Assembly (NCBI GenBank): GCA_008330645.1
Contig: VLTN01000032.1
Span: 355,912 to 419,911, forward strand
DNA: 64,000 nt
From: Cafeteria roenbergensis
Taxonomy: Eukaryota > Sar > Bigyra > Bicosoecida > Cafeteriaceae
Direction of reading: 5' to 3'
Below are positions 1-8,482 of this stretch, piece by piece. Position numbers and translations under genes: made by a program. How positions within the stretch are numbered: position 1 is the first letter of the stretch; every line of letters begins with the position of its first letter. The notes below the pieces were generated by a model, which saw only the letters and a list, made by a program, of their open reading frames with translations, ran no database searches and had not been told where the DNA came from.

Positions 1-3000
1 TCGTCGCGCGCCCGCTGCTCTTCTGCTGCCTTCGCTTGCTGTGCGGCCATCACGCTTTCGAGCCCGGCGCTGGCCGCGCCACCGCCCGACCACGCGCCAC
101 CTAGCGTGGCAGTGCCCCCTCTGCGACGGGGCTTGGCGCCAGGCGACTGGGCAGCGGCCGACAGGATCGACCCGAGCGCTGGCACGGAGCCCGCCGACGC
201 CGATGCGCCAAGCCGCGAGCTCGCCCCTCCACCACGGCCGCTGCCTGCGCTCGCCCCTGCCCCGCGGGCAGGCCCCCACCCCCCGCTGGCGGCGGCGGCA
301 CGGCGCGCGGCAGCCGTTCGCTCTGCCGACTGCTCCGCCGCCGCCCGCTGCGCGGCAGCCTTCAGCGCAGCCGCCTGCCGCGTCGCTGCCTCCTTGTCCT
401 TGGCGCGCTGCGAAACCGCTTGGGTGGCCAGGATGCTGCCCAGCGACGGGGCGGCCGCCCGCGCGACCGGGGCAGGGGCTGCGGCGGTCGCTGGTGCTGG
501 ATGCCGATGGTTCACAGCAGGCTGCGTGGTCGCGATCCCGCGCCCCAGAGGCTGGCTGTGCCCCGCCCCTGCACCAGGACCCAAGCGCGGCTGGGCAGAG
601 CCGCCCACGGCACTCGATCCTGCCAGTGATCCTGCCGGAGACGCGGCTCCTCGCCCCTTACGGCCCTTGCGGCGGGAGCCTCCGGACGGCGCTGCTGTCG
701 GCACGGCGAGGCCGAGGCCAAGAGCAGCCGCTGGCGAGGCCAGGGAGCCAGCACCAGCAGGCGCCGTCGAGCCCCGAGCAGGCCCTGTGGTCGCGCTGCG
801 GCCCGGCTCGAACACTTGAGCCGATGAGCCCCCACCAGCCGGCAGGGCGCCTGATCGAGCCGGTGTCGTAGCCCCGTGCTGCAGCCGCGGCGACACCGCT
901 GCTGCGGCTGCGGACTGAGGCTTCGCCCCTCCCCACGGGGCCGCCCGACCGCCTGTCCAGCTGCCATCGGCGCCGCGGACCGCGCCGCCGGGTGGCGTGA
1001 CGCCCGGTGGCAGCGGCGGCGGCGGCGGCGGCGGCGGGGACGATGCCATCGGCCCCGCCTCCGAACGCCTCGGATCCGCCCCGGCGCCCTCCTCCGCTGC
1101 GAGCTGGATGGCCTTGTGAAGGCCTGACCCCAGCACGAGGGCGGGCTCCAGAGCGGCGGCCGCGGCAGCTACGTCCCACGTGAGTGCCTCGCCGTCGGCA
1201 GCCGCCGCTCCCGCCCCGGCCGCCGCCCCTGGCGCCGCTGGGAACGCTCCACGGCCGAGACCGCCTGCGTCCAGGCGACGGGCGAGCGAGGCGCCCGCAG
1301 CGGCCCCGCGCGCCACAGTGGCGCGCTGCTCTGCCGAAACGCCCTCCGCTGCGGCTGCGGCGGCAGCGACCCTGCCCATCGAAGGCCGGAGCGCCACCGC
1401 GCAGAGCTCAAGCAGGGCGCCCCATCTGCCCACTTCGCGGCAAAGGCTGGCTCTGCCGCGCACTTGCCTCATCTGCTGCCTGTCCAAGCCTCTCAGCGCG
1501 ACCCGACCACCCCCAGTCGAGGCCATGAAACCGCCCATGCGGGCAGCCGCGGCCATGGTGGCCTCCACACAGCGCAGGCAGATGCCCGTGGCGTCATCGA
1601 GGCGCCTCACCGCGCTGCCCAGCCGCCGGCAGAGCACAGCAGCAGCAGCCACGGCCGCCGCCTCCGACACCTCCACGGGCGCGCTGGCTGGCTCCGCCGC
1701 AGGCCGGGCAGCTCCTGCTGGCGCCTCTAACGGGTCCCCTGCCCGGGCCAAGCCCGCCGCCTCCATCGTGAGCGGGGCCGCCCCCGACAGCGCCCAGCCC
1801 TGCCGAGCGCTCGCGAGCCACTGGCGAACCACGTCCTCCGCGGTGGAGCCGTCGCCCGATCGCTCCCATGCGCTCTGCGCTGCAGCCCCAGAGGCGTCGC
1901 TCGGCGTGTCGGCGGGCGGCGCATTGGCTTGGCTGCCAGTGGCTCTGCCAGTGGCTCTGCCAGCAGCTCTGTCGGTGGCCTTGCCTCGGCTTCGCTTCCC
2001 CTTGCGTGGCTTGGACGCGGCCCCTTCCGCCGCCTGCGGGCTGGCCCTGCCGGGGTGCTTGCCGCCGGGAGCGCTCTTGCCCGAGGCCGTAGCCGTGAGA
2101 GACGCCGCATCGCTCACGGCCTGCTCGTCCGCGCGCCACCCGCCGCTCACGTAGCCAGCGATGGAGATTGCTCCTTCGGCCGCGGCCTCGGCGCTGGCGG
2201 CCGCCGCTCCGCCGTCCCCGGAAGAACCAGCCGCCGCGTCTACGGCCGAAGCCGCAGCAGCCGCCGCAGCAGCGGCCCTCGCGATGTCCGCCTCCTCCGG
2301 CCACGTGAAGAGCAGCTGGCAGCGACGCGCCGCCTCGTCCTCTGCGAGCGCCCCGGCGGCCACGGCCGCCGCCCTGGCCTCAGCCGCGGCCTCTCTGGCC
2401 CGCTGTCGCGCCGCGCGGCTCTGCCGGAGCCTTGCCCGGCCGCGCTCGCCGAGCCACCCGCCCGCCTCCACCTGCGCCGCTCCTCTGGCCAGGGCGTGCC
2501 GCCGAGCGTCGTCCCAGCCGCCGCCGCACTTGCTGTCCGTGAGGGCGAGGATCGTGTCGAGGTTGCTGGTGGCCCAGGCCGCGGCAGCCGCGCCCAGGTG
2601 GCGGCTCTGCCCGGCGGCGGCAGCCTCCATGGCAGGCCCAACCTGCGACAGCGTCAGAGCGCCCCCCGCCACCAGCGCCGCCCCAGCAAGCGCTCGGAGG
2701 CTGGGAACCGCATGAGAAGCCCCCGGCCCGTGAATCGCCTTCCAGCCACCCAGCTCAGCGCCGCGACCGCGCGCTCCAGAGAGCAGGCCGCCCGAGGCAG
2801 AGACGGCGGCGGAGGAGGCCTCTGCGGCACGAGCGGCGGCGGCGGCCGCTGCAGCGGCAGAGGCGGCATCCGCAGCCCCGCCTCCGAGGGCGGGCTCGGA
2901 CCTCACGGCGCCGAGGCCTCCTCCTCCTCCTCCTCCTCCTCCTTCCGCCCGACCTGCAGCGGCGGCGTCACCCACCCGTCTGCGAGCGCGCGAGGCGGTT

Positions 3001-6000
3001 GAGGCGGTCGACGCGACGGGCCGCGAGCCGGGCACGGACCACTCCAGCTCTGCAATCCGCAGCTCTGCCACTTCGTTGGCTGAAACGAGGGACATGCCGA
3101 TCCCGCCGGCCCAGTCAGCGTCCTCGCGCCTATGCGTGGCAGGCCCACGGGCAGGCGAGGCGCCCGGGACGAACCCTTCCGGACAGCTGTGACTCCTGCC
3201 GAGACCCGCAGACGCGTCTCTGGGAGTGGGTTCGCGACCAGAGGGGTGCAGTGCGCCGGCGGCGCATCGTTCCACCGACAGGAGCGTGTCGGTCCCGAGC
3301 GCGGCCGCCGCGGCCGCCTCCGCCTCCGCCCTGCATCGCTCCAGCGAGGGCAGCGGAGGGGGGGCCACTGGCGGCTCCGCAGTCGCCACCAGGACGATGC
3401 TGTGCCGGCCACCCGCTGCCACGGCGAGCGCCCGACGCACGCCGGGAAGCTGCGTCACCGCCCCGGGAACAGCCACCCCTCCGGCCGTCACTCCGGGGCC
3501 AGCCCCAAGCGCCCCCGTTCCAGCGTGGCCCAGAGCAAAGACGCAGCCGTCCCGGGCCAGCACCAGTGCGTGCCCGCCGGCACCGCCGGCTGCCGCCACG
3601 CTGTCCGCCCTCACACCCGCCAGCCACAGAGCCGCGTCGCGCCTGGCCACGGGGGCGCTGCGCCTGGCAGAGCCACCGGCATCGCCGCCCCCGCTGCCGC
3701 CCGGCGACGCCGACCCAGCGAGCCGTGGTGACGCCGACCCACCGAGCCGTGGCGACGCCGACCCAGCCCCGCCGCCGCGCCGGCCGCCGCTGCCACGGCT
3801 GCCCCCTCCCCACGTCCAGACGCCGCCGTTGACGTCCACTGCGACACACATCCCCTCCGACGCCGCAACAGCGGCGAACCGCGCCCGACCCCCTGCCGCT
3901 CCAGCGCGGCCCCCTGCAGAGCCGCGGGCAGAGCCAGCGTCGGGTCCAGCCAGAGACAGCCCCAGCTCCAGCTCCGGCGGGTTCCGGCCGGCAGAGCCGC
4001 TCGGCTCCAGCGGCGTGGACCGCGGCTCTGGCGAGCCCCGCGGAGACCGATCGCCGGCCCGCCCGCCCGCGCCTGGGGAGCGCCGCCCGCCCGCGCCTGG
4101 GGAGCGCCGCCCGCCCGCGCCGTCCCCGCTGCCGCTGCCAGCACGCCGTCTGCCGCCGCCGCCCCGGGGGCCGCCTCCCTGCCCGCCTGCCCCGTCTCGC
4201 GCCTTCTGCTGGGGCGGCAGAGCCCTCTCTGCCGCGTCGCTCGGCGCCAGACGCCCTTCCATCAGCGCGCGGTTTCGCAGCTCTGCTGCCTCGCGCGCCT
4301 GCGCGGGCGCGGCCCACATCGGCCGCTTGGCGGCCCGTTTGGCGGCGAGCTTGACCGTCTGGACGGCGGCCGCTCCGAGGTCCGCAACGACCTTCATCGG
4401 CTCCGCGGCGCCGACGCCCCACTGCCACGCCGTGCCGGCGGCTGTGAGCGCGATTGCGCAGCGACCGCCTGCTGACACGCTCACGACCCGGCCCGAGTCC
4501 TCGGCGGTTTCGCGGTCGTGCCTGCCTTTCGCGGACTTTGCCCACCCCGCGGTTGACCACACCGGCGAAACCGCAGTGGGCGGCAGAGCCACGCCCCCCT
4601 TGCCGGCACCGGCCCCGCCGCACTGGCCGGCCTCGTCGTTCCCCCAGGCCACGGCCTCGCCGCCCGCCGTGGCCGCCAGAGCGAAGTCGTCCCCTGCAGC
4701 GACGGCCACAGCGTGCTGGCGGCGCAGGGCACCCGCGTCGACGCAGCGGGGGGTCAGCACTCCTGCCGGCCGGCCGTCTCTGCCCCCGCCGCCGCCGCGG
4801 CGCGAGGGTGGCTGCACGCCGCACTGCCCGGACGAGTTGTCTCCAAATGCCCACACAGCGCCTCGCCGGCTCAGCACGAGGGAGAAGCCTGCCCCGCACG
4901 CGGCGTCCACGGCCCCGCCGCCCCAGCTGCCGGGCACCTCCACAGGGGTGAGAGACGCGGTTTCGCTGCCGAGACCCAGCCTCCCAGACCGCCCCGACCC
5001 CCACGCAAAGACCCTTCCGTCAGCCGACACGGCCAGGCCGTGGTCCGGGCCGACTGCGACCCTGGCCACGCGCACTCCGGAGCCCGCGGCGAGCCCCACG
5101 AGCGGCCGGGGAAAGGCCGCGCCCCCTGCGCCTCGGATGGGCAGCGCCAGGCCGCTCTGACCGCAGCCCAGCACAGAGGTGGATACGCCCGCCTGCGAGT
5201 CGTCCGAACGCCCCAGGCGGAGCGAGAGCGCCTCCGCCTCTGCCGCGGCCGCCTCGGCGTCGGCAGCGTCGCTCTCGCCGTCCCAGCGCCAGGGCGGGCC
5301 AGCGGCCACGGCGGCGGCCCACCCGCCAGCGCCGGCCGACCCGGCGGCCAGCTGCGACATCGCCGCCAGCGCCATCGCCGCCGAGGGACCCTCCTCCCCG
5401 GCTCCCGCCCCCGCCCCTGTGTCTCGGCTTCCGCCCCCCGCCCCGCCGCGCTGACGATTTGCCGCCGCCGATGAAGCCCCAGCGACGCCCCCTGCAGAGT
5501 CGATGACGTCATCGAGGCTGCCCGCGCTGGAGCCGCGGCGCCGACGCGCCGACGCCGGGGGCGAAAACACCGGCATCGATCCTGCCAGCTCTGCAGAATC
5601 CGGAAGGATCGATCCCGGACCGGTGCAGCGCAGCGTGGCGGAGTGTTCAGGGGAGGCCGCGACGGCTGCGGCGTGAGCGTCTGCGGCCAGACCGGCAATC
5701 GCGTCCGCTGCCGCCGCGACGGACACGGGGCGGAGCAGGCGCGCCCTGGCGAGCGCTAGGGGCGCGCGCTGCTGCAGTCTGGCCAGCCCCAGCGCGGCGG
5801 CGCATGCGGGGGACGACGTCGCCAGGTCGAGCGGAGTGACGCCGTCACGGTCAGGGGCGTGGGCGGGGGCGCCCGCGGCCACCAGCACGGCGGCCACGCC
5901 CACGTTGCCGGCGTAGACTGCGCGGTGGAGGGGCGTCCACCACGACTCGTCGTCCACGGCGCACGGGTCCGCGCCCGCGCCAAGCAGCGCTGCCGCGTCC

Positions 6001-6338
6001 TCTGCAGACCCGTGCGACGCAGCAACCATCAAGGCGGTAGCCCCGGTGGAATCGCGGTCGTCCACGATGGCGGACCGCCCAACGCGACCGCTGCGCAGCC
6101 GCGCCGACCCCAGGGCCGGCCCGGAAAGCAGCGAGACCACGTCCTCGGGCCGAGACAGAACGACATCCTCCTCCTTGCCAGGGCCCGACGCCGCGCCACT
6201 CTCCGTCCCCCTGGAGCCAGGAGTCTGGGCCTGGCCGCCCTGCGTCGCGGGGTCTGCGCGGGCGGCGTCAGCCCACAGCAGGCTTTGCAATCGCTCCGGA
6301 CCGTCAAACCTGACTGCGTCCCACACGGTGGTTGCCAT
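1..6338 (-). CDS. Ankyrin-RCC1 repeat protein, C-terminus beyond window
   Basis: One frame stays open from ATG at 6338 to the window edge (about 2,110 codons) with no intron seen. Residues about 95-175 hold two to three ankyrin repeats (ATALMVAASHGS, WTPLHRAVYAGN, GVTPLDLA). Two blocks of RCC1 propeller repeats follow at about 415-660 and 810-990 (GLAVSADGRVFAWGSG, VWAFGDNSSGQCG, GGVWTWGGG). They are separated by Gly/Ser/Pro-rich sequence, including short GSASPR repeats. The rest is alanine-rich helix alternating with disordered sequence; short motifs LGSIL and LESVMAAQQ recur near the left edge. Ankyrin followed by RCC1 is the N-terminal order of IBTK, a Cullin-3 adaptor, but I see no BTB domain in the visible part, so the family call stays general. 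A role as a scaffold or guanine-nucleotide/ubiquitin adaptor is inference. Lines of plus-strand open frame across this region are shadows of its GC-rich codons. Confidence 0.85.
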   Translation of the reverse strand, partial: MATTVWDAVRFDGPERLQSLLWADAARADPATQGGQAQTPGSRGTESGAASGPGKEEDVVLSRPEDVVSLLSGPALGSARLRSGRVGRSAIVDDRDSTGATALMVAASHGSAEDAAALLGAGADPCAVDDESWWTPLHRAVYAGNVGVAAVLVAAGAPAHAPDRDGVTPLDLATSSPACAAALGLARLQQRAPLALARARLLRPVSVAAAADAIAGLAADAHAAAVAASPEHSATLRCTGPGSILPDSAELAGSMPVFSPPASARRRRGSSAGSLDDVIDSAGGVAGASSAAANRQRGGAGGGSRDTGAGAGAGEEGPSAAMALAAMSQLAAGSAGAGGWAAAVAAGPPWRWDGESDAADAEAAAAEAEALSLRLGRSDDSQAGVSTSVLGCGQSGLALPIRGAGGAAFPRPLVGLAAGSGVRVARVAVGPDHGLAVSADGRVFAWGSGRSGRLGLGSETASLTPVEVPGSWGGGAVDAACGAGFSLVLSRRGAVWAFGDNSSGQCGVQPPSRRGGGGGRDGRPAGVLTPRCVDAGALRRQHAVAVAAGDDFALAATAGGEAVAWGNDEAGQCGGAGAGKGGVALPPTAVSPVWSTAGWAKSAKGRHDRETAEDSGRVVSVSAGGRCAIALTAAGTAWQWGVGAAEPMKVVADLGAAAVQTVKLAAKRAAKRPMWAAPAQAREAAELRNRALMEGRLAPSDAAERALPPQQKARDGAGGQGGGPRGGGGRRRAGSGSGDGAGGRRSPGAGGRRSPGAGGRAGDRSPRGSPEPRSTPLEPSGSAGRNPPELELGLSLAGPDAGSARGSAGGRAGAAGGRARFAAVAASEGMCVAVDVNGGVWTWGGGSRGSGGRRGGGAGSASPRLGGSASPRLAGSASPGGSGGGDAGGSARRSAPVARRDAALWLAGVRADSVAAAGGAGGHALVLARDGCVFALGHAGTGALGAGPGVTAGGVAVPGAVTQLPGVRRALAVAAGGRHSIVLVATAEPPVAPPPLPSLERCRAEAEAAAAAALGTDTLLSVERCAAGALHPSGREPTPRDASAGLGRSHSCPEGFVPGASPARGPATHRREDADWAGGIGMSLVSANEVAELRIAELEWSVPGSRPVASTASTASRARRRVGDAAAAGRAEGGGGGGGGGLGAVRSEPALGGGAADAASAAAAAAAAARAAEASSAAVSASGGLLSGARGRGAELGGWKAIHGPGASHAVPSLRALAGAALVAGGALTLSQVGPAMEAAAAGQSRHLGAAAAAWATSNLDTILALTDSKCGGGWDDARRHALARGAAQVEAGGWLGERGRARLRQSRAARQRAREAAAEARAAAVAAGALAEDEAARRCQLLFTWPEEADIARAAAAAAAAASAVDAAAGSSGDGGAAAASAEAAAEGAISIAGYVSGGWRADEQAVSDAASLTATASGKSAPGGKHPGRASPQAAEGAASKPRKGKRSRGKATDRAAGRATGRATGSQANAPPADTPSDASGAAAQSAWERSGDGSTAEDVVRQWLASARQGWALSGAAPLTMEAAGLARAGDPLEAPAGAARPAAEPASAPVEVSEAAAVAAAAVLCRRLGSAVRRLDDATGICLRCVEATMAAAARMGGFMASTGGGRVALRGLDRQQMRQVRGRASLCREVGRWGALLELCAVALRPSMGRVAAAAAAAEGVSAEQRATVARGAAAGASLARRLDAGGLGRGAFPAAPGAAAGAGAAAADGEALTWDVAAAAAALEPALVLGSGLHKAIQLAAEEGAGADPRRSEAGPMASSPPPPPPPPLPPGVTPPGGAVRGADGSWTGGRAAPWGGAKPQSAAAAAVSPRLQHGATTPARSGALPAGGGSSAQVFEPGRSATTGPARGSTAPAGAGSLASPAAALGLGLAVPTAAPSGGSRRKGRKGRGAASPAGSLAGSSAVGGSAQPRLGPGAGAGHSQPLGRGIATTQPAVNHRHPAPATAAAPAPVARAAAPSLGSILATQAVSQRAKDKEAATRQAAALKAAAQRAAAEQSAERTAAARRAAAASGGWGPARGAGASAGSGRGGGASSRLGASASAGSVPALGSILSAAAQSPGAKPRRRGGTATLGGAWSGGGAASAGLESVMAAQQAKAAEEQRARD

Positions 6339-6617
6339 GCGTTCCGCGCCAGCGAGATATGCGCGCGCTCCTAGGGCGCCCGCGTCACGTGGGGCGGCTC
6401 TGGCGCCTCCAGGTGCGAGGCTGAATGCGGGGCGTGGAGGCGCGGAACTCAAAATTCAGCTCTGCGCGCGGGCGCACCTTGGCCGTCCACGCCAATGGCT
6501 CAGGCCGGTGCTTTGTCCGTTTTTGGCAGTGCGATGTGCAGGTTTTGTGTGCGCAAACGAAACGCGCACCCCGTGCGCTGATTCGTTGCAGGGGCGGACT
6601 GGGCCTCAGCGCGCTCG

Positions 6618-8189
6618 TCACACAATTGACAGCGGCGCTCCTGCCCGCTCGGCCGACGCGACGCTCTCCAATTCGCCGAAGATCGCAGCCTCAGCCTCCC
6701 GCAGCGTCGACAGGGCCGCTTCCACAGCCCGGGAGCTCGCCATCGCGGCCGCTTCGCCGCCCGGGCCGTCAAGCAACAGCGGCTGAAAGCCTGGTCGCGG
6801 CGCCGCCGCGCCAGCTTGCCCCGCAACAACCGCCACCTCCACCGCGACCGAGCGCAGCTCGTCTTGCAAAATTGTGGCCCACGCGCTCTCTGTGTTGCGC
6901 CGGTGCTCGGCACCGAGCCGGCCGCTCATTCCGCGAGGACGGCTCCGCAGGGCTGCGGGCCGCTCAGGCGTGCTTGCCCCGGCAGCATCCGAGGCGACAG
7001 CGGGGTCGGTCCCAGCCGAACCGCCGGGGGAGGTCTCCTGGGCTGCTGCCGGCGCAACCGGCTCCGCCTCAGAGGCGGCAGCCGCCTCCGGATCGAGGCC
7101 AGACGTCACGGGCTTGGGCGCGGCTCCAGCTTGCATCGCGTCAGCGGCACCCGCTCTCTCGTCGGTATCTCCGGCCGCCGCTGGGCGCGCCGCTGGGCCC
7201 GCCGCAACGGGGGAGGCGTCTGCGGCGCCCGCATCGTCATCCTGTCCAGAAACTGCCGCCGCCGCCGCCATCGTCTCCGGCGTCTCCGCCGCCGCCGCCG
7301 CCGTCTCCGCCGCCGCCGCCGCCGTCTCCGCCGCCGCCGCCGCCGTCTCCGCCGCCGCCGCGACCAGCAAGTCTGGCGCCCGGCGCTGCAGCGCCGCCAG
7401 CTCCTTCCTCAGCGCCGCGGCCCCGAACTCGCACACCCAGGCTCCGTACCAGCCGCCCTGGGTGGCGCTGCCGCCGCCGTTATCGTCAGCCACTGCGGGG
7501 ATACTGCTCTCAAGCAGCGGCAGGCAGTCCCCCCCAGCGCGCAGCCAGAGCGGCCCGGGCATGGCGGCGGCGGCCCCGGCCCCCCAGGCCAGCGGCAGCG
7601 GCAGCGCGGCCAGTGCGGCGGCCGCCGGGAGCCCAGGGTCTCCCTCCGGCTCGGGGAGCGCGACGGACGCAAGGTCCTGTCCTGTTGCGTGACTGGCCCA
7701 GCAAGTCTGCAGCGCCGGGGCCAGGCGGACACGGCCGCCGTCGGCGCTGGTGCAGAGGCTGCCGAGAACGGCCATGTGCTTGTGGGCCATGGCCTCACGA
7801 AGCCGCAGTGCGGTCGGCACGCCGCGGTCGACGGCCCACGCGCCGAGAATCACGCGCCCCTCGCCGGCCACTCCCGACTGCTCGATGCTTGCCCGCCAGG
7901 CGCTAAGGTCGGGCCGTCCCACTGCGTCAAAGAGCGGCCGCCGCCACGGCTCGCGCGCGGAGGGCGCGCCTGCCCAAGGCGCGGCCGTCAGGGCCTCCAC
8001 AACGGCGCGACGGCGAACCTCGACCGTGGCGTGCTCCGCGTCCGTCACGGTGCGCGTGGTGCGCTCGTCCACACGGCCCACAAGCAGGCCGACCCCGGAG
8101 GCTCCCCGCGCCATGGCCGCGGCGACCAGCTCGGCCATCGCCGGCGCCTCGATGAGAAACTGGTCTGCCGGAGCCGACGCCTCCGCCAT
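6618..8189 (-). CDS. MPN-domain protein, Abraxas/FAM175-like (inactive MPN)
   Basis: 523 residues from ATG at 8189; an upstream in-frame extension to 8462 lacks family-like sequence and overlaps the shared promoter. The N-terminal third resembles the MPN fold of Abraxas/FAM175, the scaffold of BRCA1-A and BRISC deubiquitinase complexes. It shows an early strand FLIEAPAMAELV, then GVGLLVGRV, then VILGAWAVDRGVPTALRLRE followed by AHKHM, parallel to the family's VVGWY...RE..LHK segment. No HxH...D JAMM metal site is seen, as expected for the non-catalytic branch. The middle holds a four-fold AAAAAET repeat and a disordered acidic stretch. The last 90 residues are helical, which would suit a coiled-coil partner interface. 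It is divergent from the kinesin gene. Assignment rests on motif spacing only; another MPN-like or wholly different fold is possible. Confidence 0.55.
   Translation of the reverse strand: MAEASAPADQFLIEAPAMAELVAAAMARGASGVGLLVGRVDERTTRTVTDAEHATVEVRRRAVVEALTAAPWAGAPSAREPWRRPLFDAVGRPDLSAWRASIEQSGVAGEGRVILGAWAVDRGVPTALRLREAMAHKHMAVLGSLCTSADGGRVRLAPALQTCWASHATGQDLASVALPEPEGDPGLPAAAALAALPLPLAWGAGAAAAMPGPLWLRAGGDCLPLLESSIPAVADDNGGGSATQGGWYGAWVCEFGAAALRKELAALQRRAPDLLVAAAAETAAAAAETAAAAAETAAAAAETPETMAAAAAVSGQDDDAGAADASPVAAGPAARPAAAGDTDERAGAADAMQAGAAPKPVTSGLDPEAAAASEAEPVAPAAAQETSPGGSAGTDPAVASDAAGASTPERPAALRSRPRGMSGRLGAEHRRNTESAWATILQDELRSVAVEVAVVAGQAGAAAPRPGFQPLLLDGPGGEAAAMASSRAVEAALSTLREAEAAIFGELESVASAERAGAPLSIV
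7281..7363. repeat. 21-bp coding minisatellite, about 4 units
   Basis: A GCC-rich 21-bp unit containing GTCTCC is repeated about four times. On the minus strand it encodes the AAAAAET repeats in the MPN-like protein. Units are near-identical, so copy number probably varies between alleles. Confidence 0.85.
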
Positions 8190-8482
8190 CGGGCCCGGTC
8201 CACTGCGGAGGCCAGCGACGGGCGCGCCTCTCTCGCCAACCAGAGCGGGATGCCCGCTGCAGCGCACGCCACGGCTTCCACGGAAGGTGGGGTGCGGGGT
8301 CCGCGGCAGCGGCGGGCGTCGATCTGCGCACGGCAACAAGCGCCCGCGGCCTCTGCCGGCTCTGCCGGGCCGCCGTTTGGCGCCCGTTGCTCGCGGGAGG
8401 GCTCTCACTCGCTGCGCCCCTCTGGCTGCAGCGTGACAGAGGGAGAACCGCGGCCCCGGCACGTGACCTCTTGCTCCGTTCT
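8190..8482. promoter_or_regulatory. Divergent promoter interval, MPN-like / kinesin-5
   Basis: 293 bp separate two head-to-head start codons, so both promoters and 5' UTRs must lie here. It contains GGCTCTGCCGG at 8358-8368, the reverse of an 11-mer found in two other divergent intervals. No TATA box is evident. Confidence 0.5.

Noticed and set aside
3226-5160. Plus-strand open frames of 200-640 codons across 41-5160
   Set aside because: They are Pro/Ala/Arg-rich shadows of the minus-strand frame that encodes ankyrin and RCC1 repeats.
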